Shown: positions 33,888 to 42,803 of the stretch, piece after piece | Layout of the letters: the number at the start of each line of letters is the position of its first letter | Numbering within the stretch: the stretch's first letter is position 1 | Source of the DNA: Symsagittifera roscoffensis | Taxonomy: Eukaryota > Xenacoelomorpha > Acoela > Convolutidae | NCBI RefSeq assembly: GCF_963678635.1 | Contig: NC_087068.1 | Coordinates: forward strand, 13,147,872 to 13,211,871 | DNA length: 64,000 bases | Reading direction: 5' to 3' | Position numbers and translations under genes: made by a program | The notes under the pieces: generated by a model | The model's input: the letters and a program-made list of their open reading frames with translations, nothing else | What the model was told of the DNA's origin: nothing | Database searches by the model: none

Positions 33888-34737
33888 AGAAAGTTGAATT
33901 TCAAAAACAGCTTTAATTTTAAAATAAATAATCTTTGCACCTCTGAAACATTTTGAACTTTCATTTTTCAAAATAACATGCTGACAATCACACAGCAAAT
34001 TTAGTTCAAAATTAGCCAATAAGATTCATCCAATCCGTCAACTTCTCTAAAATCTAACACAAGCCAATTAGACGAAAATTATTACACTTCAGGCATATCT
34101 ATAACTATAACTTTACAACCTCCAGGTCAAAAATAAGCAAGCTTCTCAAACTTGACAACTAAAACTAATACCACCATAATATCATAACCCTCCCTTATCT
34201 AAAAACGCAAAGATCAACAATATTTTCCCAACTCCGATCTCAAATACCCCCCAAACAAATATGTTAAATTAGCCTAAAGTAAAAGAACGACCATTTTAAT
34301 TAGCCTAAAGTATAAAAATCTCAAAAATACCCCAGATCACTTGACAAATAAAAATAAAGACAAAGAAGACCTCCCGATCACCATAAAATTCGCCCCCAAC
34401 AATTTTTCACAAAACTCAACCCACTTGTCAAAAAACCAATAAAAAACTCGACCACACTTAAAAATCGCCCCAAACAACAAAAAATGTTCGATCAAGAGCC
34501 ATTTCTTAAATGCTCTTCTCTCGATCAGTCAACATAATTCTCAACATTTTAATAAACTTTTTAACAATATTTAAAATTTTATTCATATTTTTTTTTGATA
34601 CTTTTGAAGCTTTTGTATTAATCTTAATCATTTTTTGTAATATTTTTTAAATTTTCTATTCCCTATTTGAAATATACTTCCAACTTTCCAAAGCCATTGA
34701 CCATATACACAAGTACGAAAACCCAAAATCTATTTAA
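33888..34737 (+). other. G-poor leader between integrase and downstream ORFs
   Basis: No open frame of note. It contains two exact copies of ATTAGCCTAAAGTA about 30 bases apart (34270-34315), the second running into TATAAAAATC, which could be a TATA-like internal promoter. An AATAAA near 33923 follows the integrase frame. Confidence 0.4.
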
Positions 34738-36069
34738 ATGATACGAACCATTTTTAGTAGAACAGATATTTTTTTACTACTTGTAATTTTCATAATATTC
34801 TTAACATCCCTCATATTGACAATATGCAAATGTATAAAGAAAGCAGTCATAACATTCGCATTAGCAACAATCCTTTTAATTCTTTTTCTTGAAGAATACT
34901 ATAATAAACATAAATTTTTTCACTAAAAGAAATCAATCAAAAAACCCTCAAAAATTGCTAACCAACAATCACACAGTCAGTCTTCACCGACAATATCCCA
35001 AGAAAACCCGACACCCCCTACAACCACCCAAAACCCCCAAACATCTACACGAATTTCTTTCCAGGATAACCCATATACCTTTGAAGAACGACACGCTCGC
35101 TTATCTGAACCACTAGAACCAGTTCAGCGACAGGCACCTCTGAGTGAACCAACATATAACTTATACCCGACACTACCACAAGAATGAAGTAGAATTCGAA
35201 ATTTTAGCCAAAACCAAAATGCAGTTGAAATAAATAGACAAATCATACATCCACGACGAAATAGAAACTTCCAAGTCCCCCGAGTTCATTTTGATATACC
35301 CCAATCCCCATCACCAAGTACTCCGGAAAACCCAATTGGCATATTACTGGAAACCCCTACACTTCTTTCACAACGTAGCACCTCAACTCTACCCTCAGAT
35401 TACTTAGGTTCAACACCAACATCTGAACAAATACGTGAAAATCCCTTTAACCCCCCAAACCAAACATCACGACTACCATATTGGACAACGCAATCTTTCA
35501 CACAAGGTGAACCAAATTTAATAAATGATCCAATAGATATTTCTACAGATACAACAACATCATCATCACTACCAGAAACATTATCACTACCATCAACACC
35601 ATCAATAAGCCAGTTTTCACCGACGCATTTTCCTTTAAATTTCCCAAATAACCTCGACGCTAGATATCGAGAACAATCATCAACAAATATCCCTTTAAGA
35701 TTAGACTGGAATACATTCACAGCACCTCCACCATTATTTGGACAACACCCAGAAAGTAACCAACTCCACAACTGGGCACTTAATAGATTACAATATAGAC
35801 AAGATATCCACGAAGACATCCGTGACCATAACATCCAAATACTCCAACAAAATAGCCTACAATTAAAATTTGAAATCACGGTTAAACTAAACAACATTGC
35901 TCAACATCCTTATCCATTAAATCCACCAAATAGAACAGCTCAATCGCTACCACCGCCTTTTATAACAACTGAAGTAATATTTAAATACGACACATATACC
36001 AAAAAAACAATTGGTTACATCACATTTTATAACCCGTACTCAGGATTATCATACACATGTATATTCTAA
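34738..36069 (+). pseudogene. membrane-anchored, proline/serine-rich ORF of the element (ORF A), interrupted twice
   Basis: One frame runs from ATG 34738 to TAA 36067-36069 (443 codons) with internal stops only at TAA 34924-34926 and TGA 35185-35187. Residues 1-62 hold two hydrophobic segments (about 11-33 and 36-55). Residues 63-340 are Pro/Ser/Thr/Gln-rich and probably disordered. The last 100 residues look foldable (LQLKFEITVKLNN, IGYITFYNPYSG). After the first stop there is no in-frame Met, but a good acceptor (TTTCTTTCCAG) at 35054-35064 would enter the same frame. The last 13 bases overlap the envelope start. No family recognised. The minus-strand frame 35400-35897 is its shadow. Confidence 0.6.
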
Positions 36070-38675
36070 AAACATTGATTTTTCTCCAACTCCTTTTTCT
36101 AATAATCTCCGATCAGAACATAAATCCTTCTCCTCGCACAGGACCCCAAGACCTATTAGTAACACATTACGATTGTGAAGAAAATGAACAAAAAACACTA
36201 CACAAATATGCAATAAAACAAGTATCACAATGCGAAACAGAACCACAAGCTATAGAAACTACAAATGTAATAGCGACACTCTATTCAAAAGCCCGAGCAA
36301 CAACAGTTATAGGATATAAATTCACAGCAACATTTTCCGAAAAGAAAGTACATTGTTCACAAGTCTCAAATGGAAATAAAAACCGACTTGACCACGAATC
36401 ATTCTACCAAAGTAATATAGAACGACTTTTGCATCTAAATCCCAATAATTGTAAAAACGAGCTACTTAGACTAAACATCACAAGAAATAAAAACACCGAC
36501 AGAAAACTAGCAAATTTTCAAGTTTTTTCCGATTCTGTACATCAAGCAGAACTTGAAAGATATCAAGGACACATTAGATTAGATGAAAAATACCCATACA
36601 ACGGCGCACACGGAAGATTAACTTATGATATACACGATAAACACTGGATACCACACATTGGTATAAATAACTCATCGAACTGCAAAGCAGACACAAAAAA
36701 TAAAGGATATCAAGAAATAATGTTTTTCGATTGGAAAATACACCTCGAAAAAATTCAACTCACACGAGATTTATCTGACAACACAATGATCTATCAAGGA
36801 ATTAGATTACCCTGTAAAAACGATCAAGGTTATTGTGACCCAACAACACGAATACAAGCAACAATTGTTTGGTTTCCCGAAGATACATGTACAACATTTC
36901 AAGTAGCAAAAATACACGCTCGAATGATAAAATTTCACGAAAAATATTTCATACAATCAATCCCATATGAACAAGTAAAGCCATCACGAAAACGAAGTAA
37001 TGATTTTCGAAACATCCATAATATAGAAAATAAATTAAACCGTTTTCAAATATATCAAGAAACAGAACTAGCATGCAAATACAGAAATCCACTTCACAAA
37101 ACACAATATTCTGAAATCTTAGTTGAATACGAAAAAGGTTTCGACATGACCACTGGAAAAGTAAAAATTGACCCTTATGCCACAAGTCATCCTCTAAACG
37201 AAGGAACATCATATATACCAGTCAATTTTCAAAAAAGTAATGGTCTACCTGGTGGACATCTAAAGCCACATGACACTCGAAGCACACGTCTACAAGAACT
37301 ATCACTAATGAATAATTCTTATTTTGGTAATATCCACTACGATATTCACTTAGATATGAAACTAGACTACACAATTAGCCGAATTTTTCAGGAAATGTCA
37401 CTCTCTGAATTAGAAACACTTCACCAACTATGCGAATTAGAACGAACACAAATCCTACAATCACTTGCACTAGCAGTATTAAAAATACCCTACGCAGGAT
37501 ATTTACTATCAGGAAATAGATCAAATTTTTTAGACTACGAAGGAAACATTTTATGGTATTATACTTGTACCAAAAAAGTATCACCACTATATGTTTTTGA
37601 AGATAAAAGATGCTATAAAAGAATCCCTATCTTTTATAAAAATAAAGTACATTTTGTTGACACACTCTCAAGACGAACATATTTTTGGGATACCGCAGTC
37701 CCATGTGGATCAGAAAATAGCCACAATGTAGTACAATTGAATCCTGATGAAGATAAATTTTATCTTCTTACTCCATACCCCACATTAATGCAATCACTCA
37801 AAAAATTTTCACCCGAAAGCATTAGAGCTATTGCTCGAAACCCAAATATAGATTTACAATCAATTGGAATATATTCAAAATCTGATATCCAACATCACAT
37901 TAGAACACAACAATTCCAGGAATTATTAACACAAATGGACACTATACAAAGACAATCAATTGACCAAAACTTACGCAAACTTGCCGAAACCGCAGGATTT
38001 GCAGACATCTATACACAAGATTATAGCGGATATTTTAAAGACATTAAAGATTATATATATCTAAACGGTGAAAAATACAGACCACAAGATATTTCACCTA
38101 TAAATAATTTTAGCTTTGTTACATTAAAAATTGAAATTCTCGATTTTCTAGGATGGCCTTACTACATCTTAGAAAAATTGACTATTTTATACGCAATGTT
38201 TAACTTTATAGGATTTCTTTTCTCACTACTAAAAGGAATCTATAATACATGCGCTATACACACACAAGTAAATAGACAAGCAAGTGTAGCACGCATACTA
38301 TTTGCAGGATTTTTTGGAATTTTTTCATCATCAATAAACAAAATCCTTCTAGACGCACAAATAAAAGAATATAACACAAAAATAGCGACAAGACAGAACA
38401 CGTACGACGAGGAACATAATAATATAGAAGTAACACCTACAGCACCACAGTTGCCACCCCTACCAAATAACCATCCATTATCATTAGTCCCACGAAATTT
38501 CCGAAACTTAGCAATAACACATAACCCAAATTTTAGACCAAACATATCGCAAAGTCCCATACAACACATAATGACACATCATTCACAAGATGAAAATACA
38601 TATGAACAAATTATAGAACAACCCCATACCACCGCTTTTCAGTCTCAAAATAATAATTTTTTTAGCCCACGATGA
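36057..38675 (+). CDS. chuvirus-like envelope glycoprotein (intact, 872 aa)
   Basis: The protein begins with a hydrophobic signal-like segment (about residues 3-19), then a Cys-containing ectodomain with at least five N-glycosylation sequons. A strongly hydrophobic region at about 691-731 and a second at about 743-765 precede a proline-rich tail of about 105 residues. Residues of roughly 480-560 carry GNRSNFL, then Y-x-C, SPL, CYKRIPIFY, FVDTLSRRTYFW and LTPYP. From memory of that family this pattern (GNRS...C...SPL...C..RIPI.Y...FVD...R.T) is the signature of Jingchuvirales/chuvirus glycoproteins, class III-type fusion proteins that have been captured by LTR retrotransposons in several invertebrates. 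It would mediate membrane binding and fusion. The frame is fully open although the integrase and ORF A are broken. Identity of the family is well supported by motif; function here is inference. Confidence 0.78.
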   Translation: MYILKTLIFLQLLFLIISDQNINPSPRTGPQDLLVTHYDCEENEQKTLHKYAIKQVSQCETEPQAIETTNVIATLYSKARATTVIGYKFTATFSEKKVHCSQVSNGNKNRLDHESFYQSNIERLLHLNPNNCKNELLRLNITRNKNTDRKLANFQVFSDSVHQAELERYQGHIRLDEKYPYNGAHGRLTYDIHDKHWIPHIGINNSSNCKADTKNKGYQEIMFFDWKIHLEKIQLTRDLSDNTMIYQGIRLPCKNDQGYCDPTTRIQATIVWFPEDTCTTFQVAKIHARMIKFHEKYFIQSIPYEQVKPSRKRSNDFRNIHNIENKLNRFQIYQETELACKYRNPLHKTQYSEILVEYEKGFDMTTGKVKIDPYATSHPLNEGTSYIPVNFQKSNGLPGGHLKPHDTRSTRLQELSLMNNSYFGNIHYDIHLDMKLDYTISRIFQEMSLSELETLHQLCELERTQILQSLALAVLKIPYAGYLLSGNRSNFLDYEGNILWYYTCTKKVSPLYVFEDKRCYKRIPIFYKNKVHFVDTLSRRTYFWDTAVPCGSENSHNVVQLNPDEDKFYLLTPYPTLMQSLKKFSPESIRAIARNPNIDLQSIGIYSKSDIQHHIRTQQFQELLTQMDTIQRQSIDQNLRKLAETAGFADIYTQDYSGYFKDIKDYIYLNGEKYRPQDISPINNFSFVTLKIEILDFLGWPYYILEKLTILYAMFNFIGFLFSLLKGIYNTCAIHTQVNRQASVARILFAGFFGIFSSSINKILLDAQIKEYNTKIATRQNTYDEEHNNIEVTPTAPQLPPLPNNHPLSLVPRNFRNLAITHNPNFRPNISQSPIQHIMTHHSQDENTYEQIIEQPHTTAFQSQNNNFFSPR

Positions 38676-40147
38676 GCCGACAACTTGGATCCCTACACCG
38701 CTCAAATTCCCACCCAACCAACCTCAACACTCCAATTACAATAATTCCACTTTTTGCTTTCCCACCACCCGATTTTCCAAATAGTAATATAACATCAAGC
38801 ATGAATTCAGACACTAATTCCGATATTTCAGTTTTATACTCAATCTCACAACTTAATAACCCAAATATAGAAACCCCTGACGAATTTGCAGATTCCGAAC
38901 CATCTCCATCAAATAATTTTCAAACCAACTCCTCAGTTTTTTCAAAGCCTCCTTTTCGACCAATCCCAACAAATAATCCACTCCCGTCCGTTTCTACCGC
39001 CTCTTACGCTTCACAAGTAACCCCAACCTATTCTCCATTTCATTCCGACCGATCATCTAATTCTCCCGATACTCCCCAAATCTCCCAAGAACTTGATAAT
39101 TTTATAACCCTACAACAACAGCTAATACACCCTAACACCCTCACTATGAATCAGATTTCTTCCACAATAGAATCCTCAAACCCACCTACCCCTACACCCG
39201 CTTCAGCTTATTCTGCATCATTAGCACAATCATCCACTTCCACCGAATCATCAAAAAGCACTAATAGAGCTTATCGCACTTTTAAAAGAAAATTCCCAAA
39301 CCATCCATTCCCAACCAAACCAGGAACAGCCCGTGAATATATTAATCATCCACATCACACTAACACGAAAGATTTTCTAGCAATCACCTTACCTTCATTT
39401 CCACAATATACTTTAAACACCCCTAACGACACTAACGACACACGTAGTTTTGTAGATGAACATGTTTTAATGCCTACACTTCATTGGACATCATATTATC
39501 ATTTTACTAATCCCCTTTGCCTACCTTTATCTAATACTCACATCGATATAGAAAGAAATCAAGATATGCTATATCGACTCACCACACCATTAACACACAG
39601 ACAATTTACTTATATAGGATATAAAAAATCACTAAAAACATACACTGCACCCCGAGCTAACGAATTTACGCTAGAATATTACGATCATAATATCATCCGA
39701 CCTAACCAAGACCAATTTTTAGATGACGACCGCTTCGCTAACCCACAACTAACAGAAAAATTTTTCATCAAAACACCATATGTATTTACACTCAATATAT
39801 TTGATCGAAAATTTGATCACATCATCTCTGAAGCACTAACTGACATGCAAGCTTATGAAAGTTTTAATGAAAAATTTCAATTATTTTCACTAACCTTCCA
39901 CTTCCTTGCACCACATGAACGCGATTTGCACTGCTCACACGGCACTATGTTACGCACTAAACAAACCCACACATATACGTATTATCGCTTCATACAAAAT
40001 CATTTTGATCTCCACACTCCATCAAGACAACCACACCACCGTTTTCAGTTTCTTAACTCAAAGTACACTTCGCCATTTTTTCTAAATTTCACATATTGCA
40101 TAAAAGACACTTACCTTCACGGCATCCTCCGCAACTATGACCAATAA
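38672..40147 (+). CDS. ORF C: 491-aa protein of unknown family downstream of the envelope
   Basis: The start ATG overlaps the envelope stop as ATGA (38672-38675). Residues 1-about 210 are Ser/Pro/Thr/Asn-rich with no fold-like pattern. From about 210 (TFKRKFPNHPFPTKPG) to the end the composition changes to an aromatic, His- and charged-residue-rich domain of about 280 residues, for example FVDEHVLMPTLHW and NEKFQLFSLTFHFLAP. There is no signal peptide and no strong membrane segment. I do not recognise the family. Base use (A/C-rich, G-poor) is the same as in the envelope, so it belongs to the element rather than the host. The fully open frame beside decayed neighbours suggests recent activity or selection. 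A structural or matrix/nucleocapsid-like role is possible but unsupported. Confidence 0.8.
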   Translation: MSRQLGSLHRSNSHPTNLNTPITIIPLFAFPPPDFPNSNITSSMNSDTNSDISVLYSISQLNNPNIETPDEFADSEPSPSNNFQTNSSVFSKPPFRPIPTNNPLPSVSTASYASQVTPTYSPFHSDRSSNSPDTPQISQELDNFITLQQQLIHPNTLTMNQISSTIESSNPPTPTPASAYSASLAQSSTSTESSKSTNRAYRTFKRKFPNHPFPTKPGTAREYINHPHHTNTKDFLAITLPSFPQYTLNTPNDTNDTRSFVDEHVLMPTLHWTSYYHFTNPLCLPLSNTHIDIERNQDMLYRLTTPLTHRQFTYIGYKKSLKTYTAPRANEFTLEYYDHNIIRPNQDQFLDDDRFANPQLTEKFFIKTPYVFTLNIFDRKFDHIISEALTDMQAYESFNEKFQLFSLTFHFLAPHERDLHCSHGTMLRTKQTHTYTYYRFIQNHFDLHTPSRQPHHRFQFLNSKYTSPFFLNFTYCIKDTYLHGILRNYDQ

Positions 40148-40479
40148 CACAAATTTATATATTTTGTCCCATCACGAAGACCTTTAACGCAGAAGAATCC
40201 AGACCCTTCCTTATCCCACATGAATTTATCCAACCTATAGAAATCCCAATATTAGAATTCATCCACAATACTAAATACAATCACAAATTATATAACCTCA
40301 TTCAAAACACACCTTATGAGTTTGCAGTTGGCACCGAAGAACTAAAAACTATTAAAGCACTTCAACTGCTTTGGCCACTGCTTCAAACTAAAAACATCAT
40401 TCGCATACTAGCAAAATTACTAACAAATTCAGAAATAATACACGACATCTTCCCGCACGGTTTTTTCCCCGACGACTAA
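40137..40479 (+). pseudogene. ORF D: small third ORF of the element, one frameshift
   Basis: An ATG at 40137 overlaps the last 11 bases of ORF C and opens 16 codons before TAA 40185. The next frame over is open from 40141 to TAA 40477-40479 without its own early ATG and encodes about 100 residues, rich in Ile/Leu helices (IQPIEIPILEF, TIKALQLLWPLLQ, IIRILAKLL). A single-base change near 40176-40185 would account for the split. Alternatively it may be reached by frameshifting or splicing. No family recognised. The stop lies three bases before a consensus splice donor. Confidence 0.5.
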
Positions 40480-40482
40480 CAG

Positions 40483-40560
40483 GTAAGTATAATTTATACA
40501 TATTCTTCACTAATAAATTTAAAATAAATACTAACCATTCTTTACTCATGTTTCTTTTAG
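40483..40560 (+). other. predicted 78-nt intron just after ORF D
   Basis: Donor ACAG|GTAAGTAT at 40483, branch-point TACTAAC at 40529-40535, and acceptor TTTCTTTTAG ending at 40560. All three signals match consensus, and the intron lies three bases after the ORF D stop. An AATAAA follows at 40609-40614. Confidence 0.65.
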
Positions 40561-42115
40561 TTTTTTAGTTTTCATACCACGATCATTTACAAAAAACAAG
40601 AAAAACAAAATAAAAACTTGTTAAATTTATTCTAAACTTCATTAATATTCTCCACAAAATAATTTGATAAAATTTATATCAAATGAAGTAAATTAATTTA
40701 TAAATTGTTTTCCCAAAAGCAGTAAATTTCATAATAATGAAAATTTGTAACTTAACTTTTCCCCAAAACTAGCAGTAAAATTAAAATTCTATGTAGTAAA
40801 TTGATAAAGTAAAAATGCAGTACTAAACTTTTGATATTTTCATTCACTCGCACAAGAATTCTATCCAAACTTGCACAGCTCGCCCACGAAGAATTGTTTA
40901 AATAATGAATTTTAGTTTCAAGTTTTCACACTCAACAACTCTAACATACAATAACAAGTTTCAAACTTTCCTTTAACCCGGTTGGAAAGAAATTATATAC
41001 TTAACGAAACTAACCAACGCAGCTTACTAAACACCACAAATCATAAAATAACAGCATGACTAAGAAAAGAAAACCAACGGTACCCAAACCGGATTAACCC
41101 AGTTTAAAACTGGATAATTTATTCTTTTGAAGACTATTATAAAGTCTAAGAAAGAAATAATAAAACACAAAAAAGTCGAAAGACAAACCAATAACAAAAA
41201 CAATTTGATTTTTGAAAAAAGGACACAACCAACGGAACATAAGAAAGACCACCATAAGCTCAACATAAAACGTTATCACATAACAGGACCTCTCACAGAA
41301 ACCGCACGAAATCATACTCCCACTCCTGGCCTAACCCACCAGAGAGGACGTCCTGAGCATGCTCTATAGCCGGCCTAACCCACCGCGCTACATCCACGCT
41401 TTGTTACCACACTCCTATTTTTAATAAGAGGTACTCAAGGGTGAGTAACTCTTTAAAATAACCGAACTAAAACAAAAAGCTTTTGTGAAAACAACTAATC
41501 AAAATCATAATTAAAACATTGAACTAATAAAAATTTTATAAAATGTAAAACATACCTTGCAGTATATAGATCAGCATACAACAACAAAGACGAACATCCA
41601 AAGACAAAGTGATCCCACTACACTCGAAAAAGAATGGCCAACCACAACCAAAATGCCGTCCACAATCACAACTCAAAAGATTTAGAGTACGACTTGACTT
41701 CGCAGAAAAGGACTTCATTGAACTAGACCAATGACCACCTCGATGTTCAAGTATACGTACAGATCCGAGTTACAAGGCATCCCCTCCACGCACAATCTCC
41801 ACGCCATTCCCAGACGCGGCTGAACACAAAACAAGTTCTCTGCATAATACAGAAAAACCCGTCATAGCAAACCATTGATTTCGTTGGGAAACACAGTCGT
41901 TGTCACAAGAAGATACACGAAGATACGATGTTGGCCCAATACCAACGTTCATCATCCATCCTTTGAATTGCAGAAAGATAATTCTAAAAAACTCTGTACA
42001 AACCCGGATGGGTGAAACCTGATCTAAACTATATTTTATGATTGGATAAATTAGATATTTTACCACTGTAAAGTATTTAATATTAACCAATCATGATCCA
42101 TCTAACTAACAACCC
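40561..42115 (+). other. 3' non-coding part of the element
   Basis: G-poor AT-rich sequence without a motif-bearing frame. 'GGCCTAACCCACC' occurs twice (41329 and 41373 area), a short direct repeat around a CCGGCC core. The 3' LTR, if one exists, should lie between here and 42420, but its borders are not visible. Confidence 0.4.
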
Positions 42116-42155
42116 ACTTACTTGTAAGTGCTGAAATTACTTGTAATTTCAGCAC
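42116..42155. other. perfect double hairpin / inverted repeat
   Basis: GTGCTGAAATTAC (42128-42140) and GTAATTTCAGCAC (42143-42155) are perfect inverse complements separated by TT. Overlapping its left edge, ACTTAC-TT-GTAAGT (42116-42129) is a second perfect inverted repeat with the same TT spacer. Confidence 0.9.
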
Positions 42156-42424
42156 CAGAGAGATTTGAATTTAACTTAGAAATTAGTTGTCTCTCCGAGA
42201 GAACTTCAGCAACCGCAACAAACCAGTATACCCTAGATCTATTGAGCCTAGCAGAGACTAGTTAAACACCCTGAGACTAGTAAGTATAAGAGTAAGATTA
42301 GGATCGGTATTAGACTAAGAAGTTGCACGAATCTATCCGGCCGAAAATAAGATAGCGTGACGAGCAGACGGTGTACCCTATCCGAAATTACTCTATGAGT
42401 TAACCACATCGGTCTTAACTCACT

Positions 42425-42803
42425 AGACATGTCTTTAAACGTCATTTTTTGCTCGAAAAACGGCGCCTCTTTTAGTAAACACCCTAGACATGTCTTTAAA
42501 CGTTATTTTTTTCTCGAAAAATGGCGCCTCTTTTAGTGAACACCCTAGACATGTCTTTAAACGTCATTTTTTGCTCGAAAAACGGCGCCTCTTTTAGTAA
42601 ACACCCTAGACATGTCTTTAAACGTTATTTTTTTCTCGAAAAATGGCGCCTCTTTTAGTGAACACCCTAGACATGTCTTTAAACGTTATTTTTTTTCTCA
42701 AAAAATGGCGCCTCTCTTAGTGAACACCCTAGACATGTCTTTAAACGTCATTTTTTGCTCGAAAAACGGCGCCTCTTTTAGTAAACACCCTAGACATGTC
42801 TTT
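42425..42803 (+). repeat. 61-bp tandem array, six units plus a partial, alternating A/B types
   Basis: The decamer AGACATGTCT begins at 42425, 42486, 42547, 42608, 42669, 42731 and 42792, a period of 61 (once 62). Two unit types alternate as A-B-A-B-B'-A: A has CATTTTTTGCTCGAAAAACGG...AGTAAACACC, B has TTATTTTTTTCTCGAAAAATGG...AGTGAACACC. The open frame 42612-42848 simply reads through the units and is not a gene. Confidence 0.95.

Larger units (their letters stand above)
32317..42240 (+). mobile_element. 5'-truncated LTR-retroelement / endogenous-retrovirus-like block with chuvirus-like envelope
   Basis: A continuous plus-strand block, strikingly poor in G (often 3-8% over 60-base lines at 33900-41300), holds integrase, a membrane/proline-rich ORF, an envelope, a 491-codon ORF and a small ORF in that order. 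The integrase has a GPY/F-type C-terminus, which points to a Ty3/gypsy (Metaviridae) backbone. Gag, protease, RT and most of RNase H are absent: sequence similarity to pol begins at 32327, directly after a copy of an unrelated repeat unit. No LTR pair could be matched. The right limit near 42000-42240 is where base composition returns to normal. Confidence 0.75.

Noticed and set aside
35400..35897. Minus-strand 165-codon open frame
   Set aside because: It is the antisense shadow of ORF A; its Ser/Val/Ser-Asp pattern mirrors the Pro/Ser/Thr codons of the plus strand.
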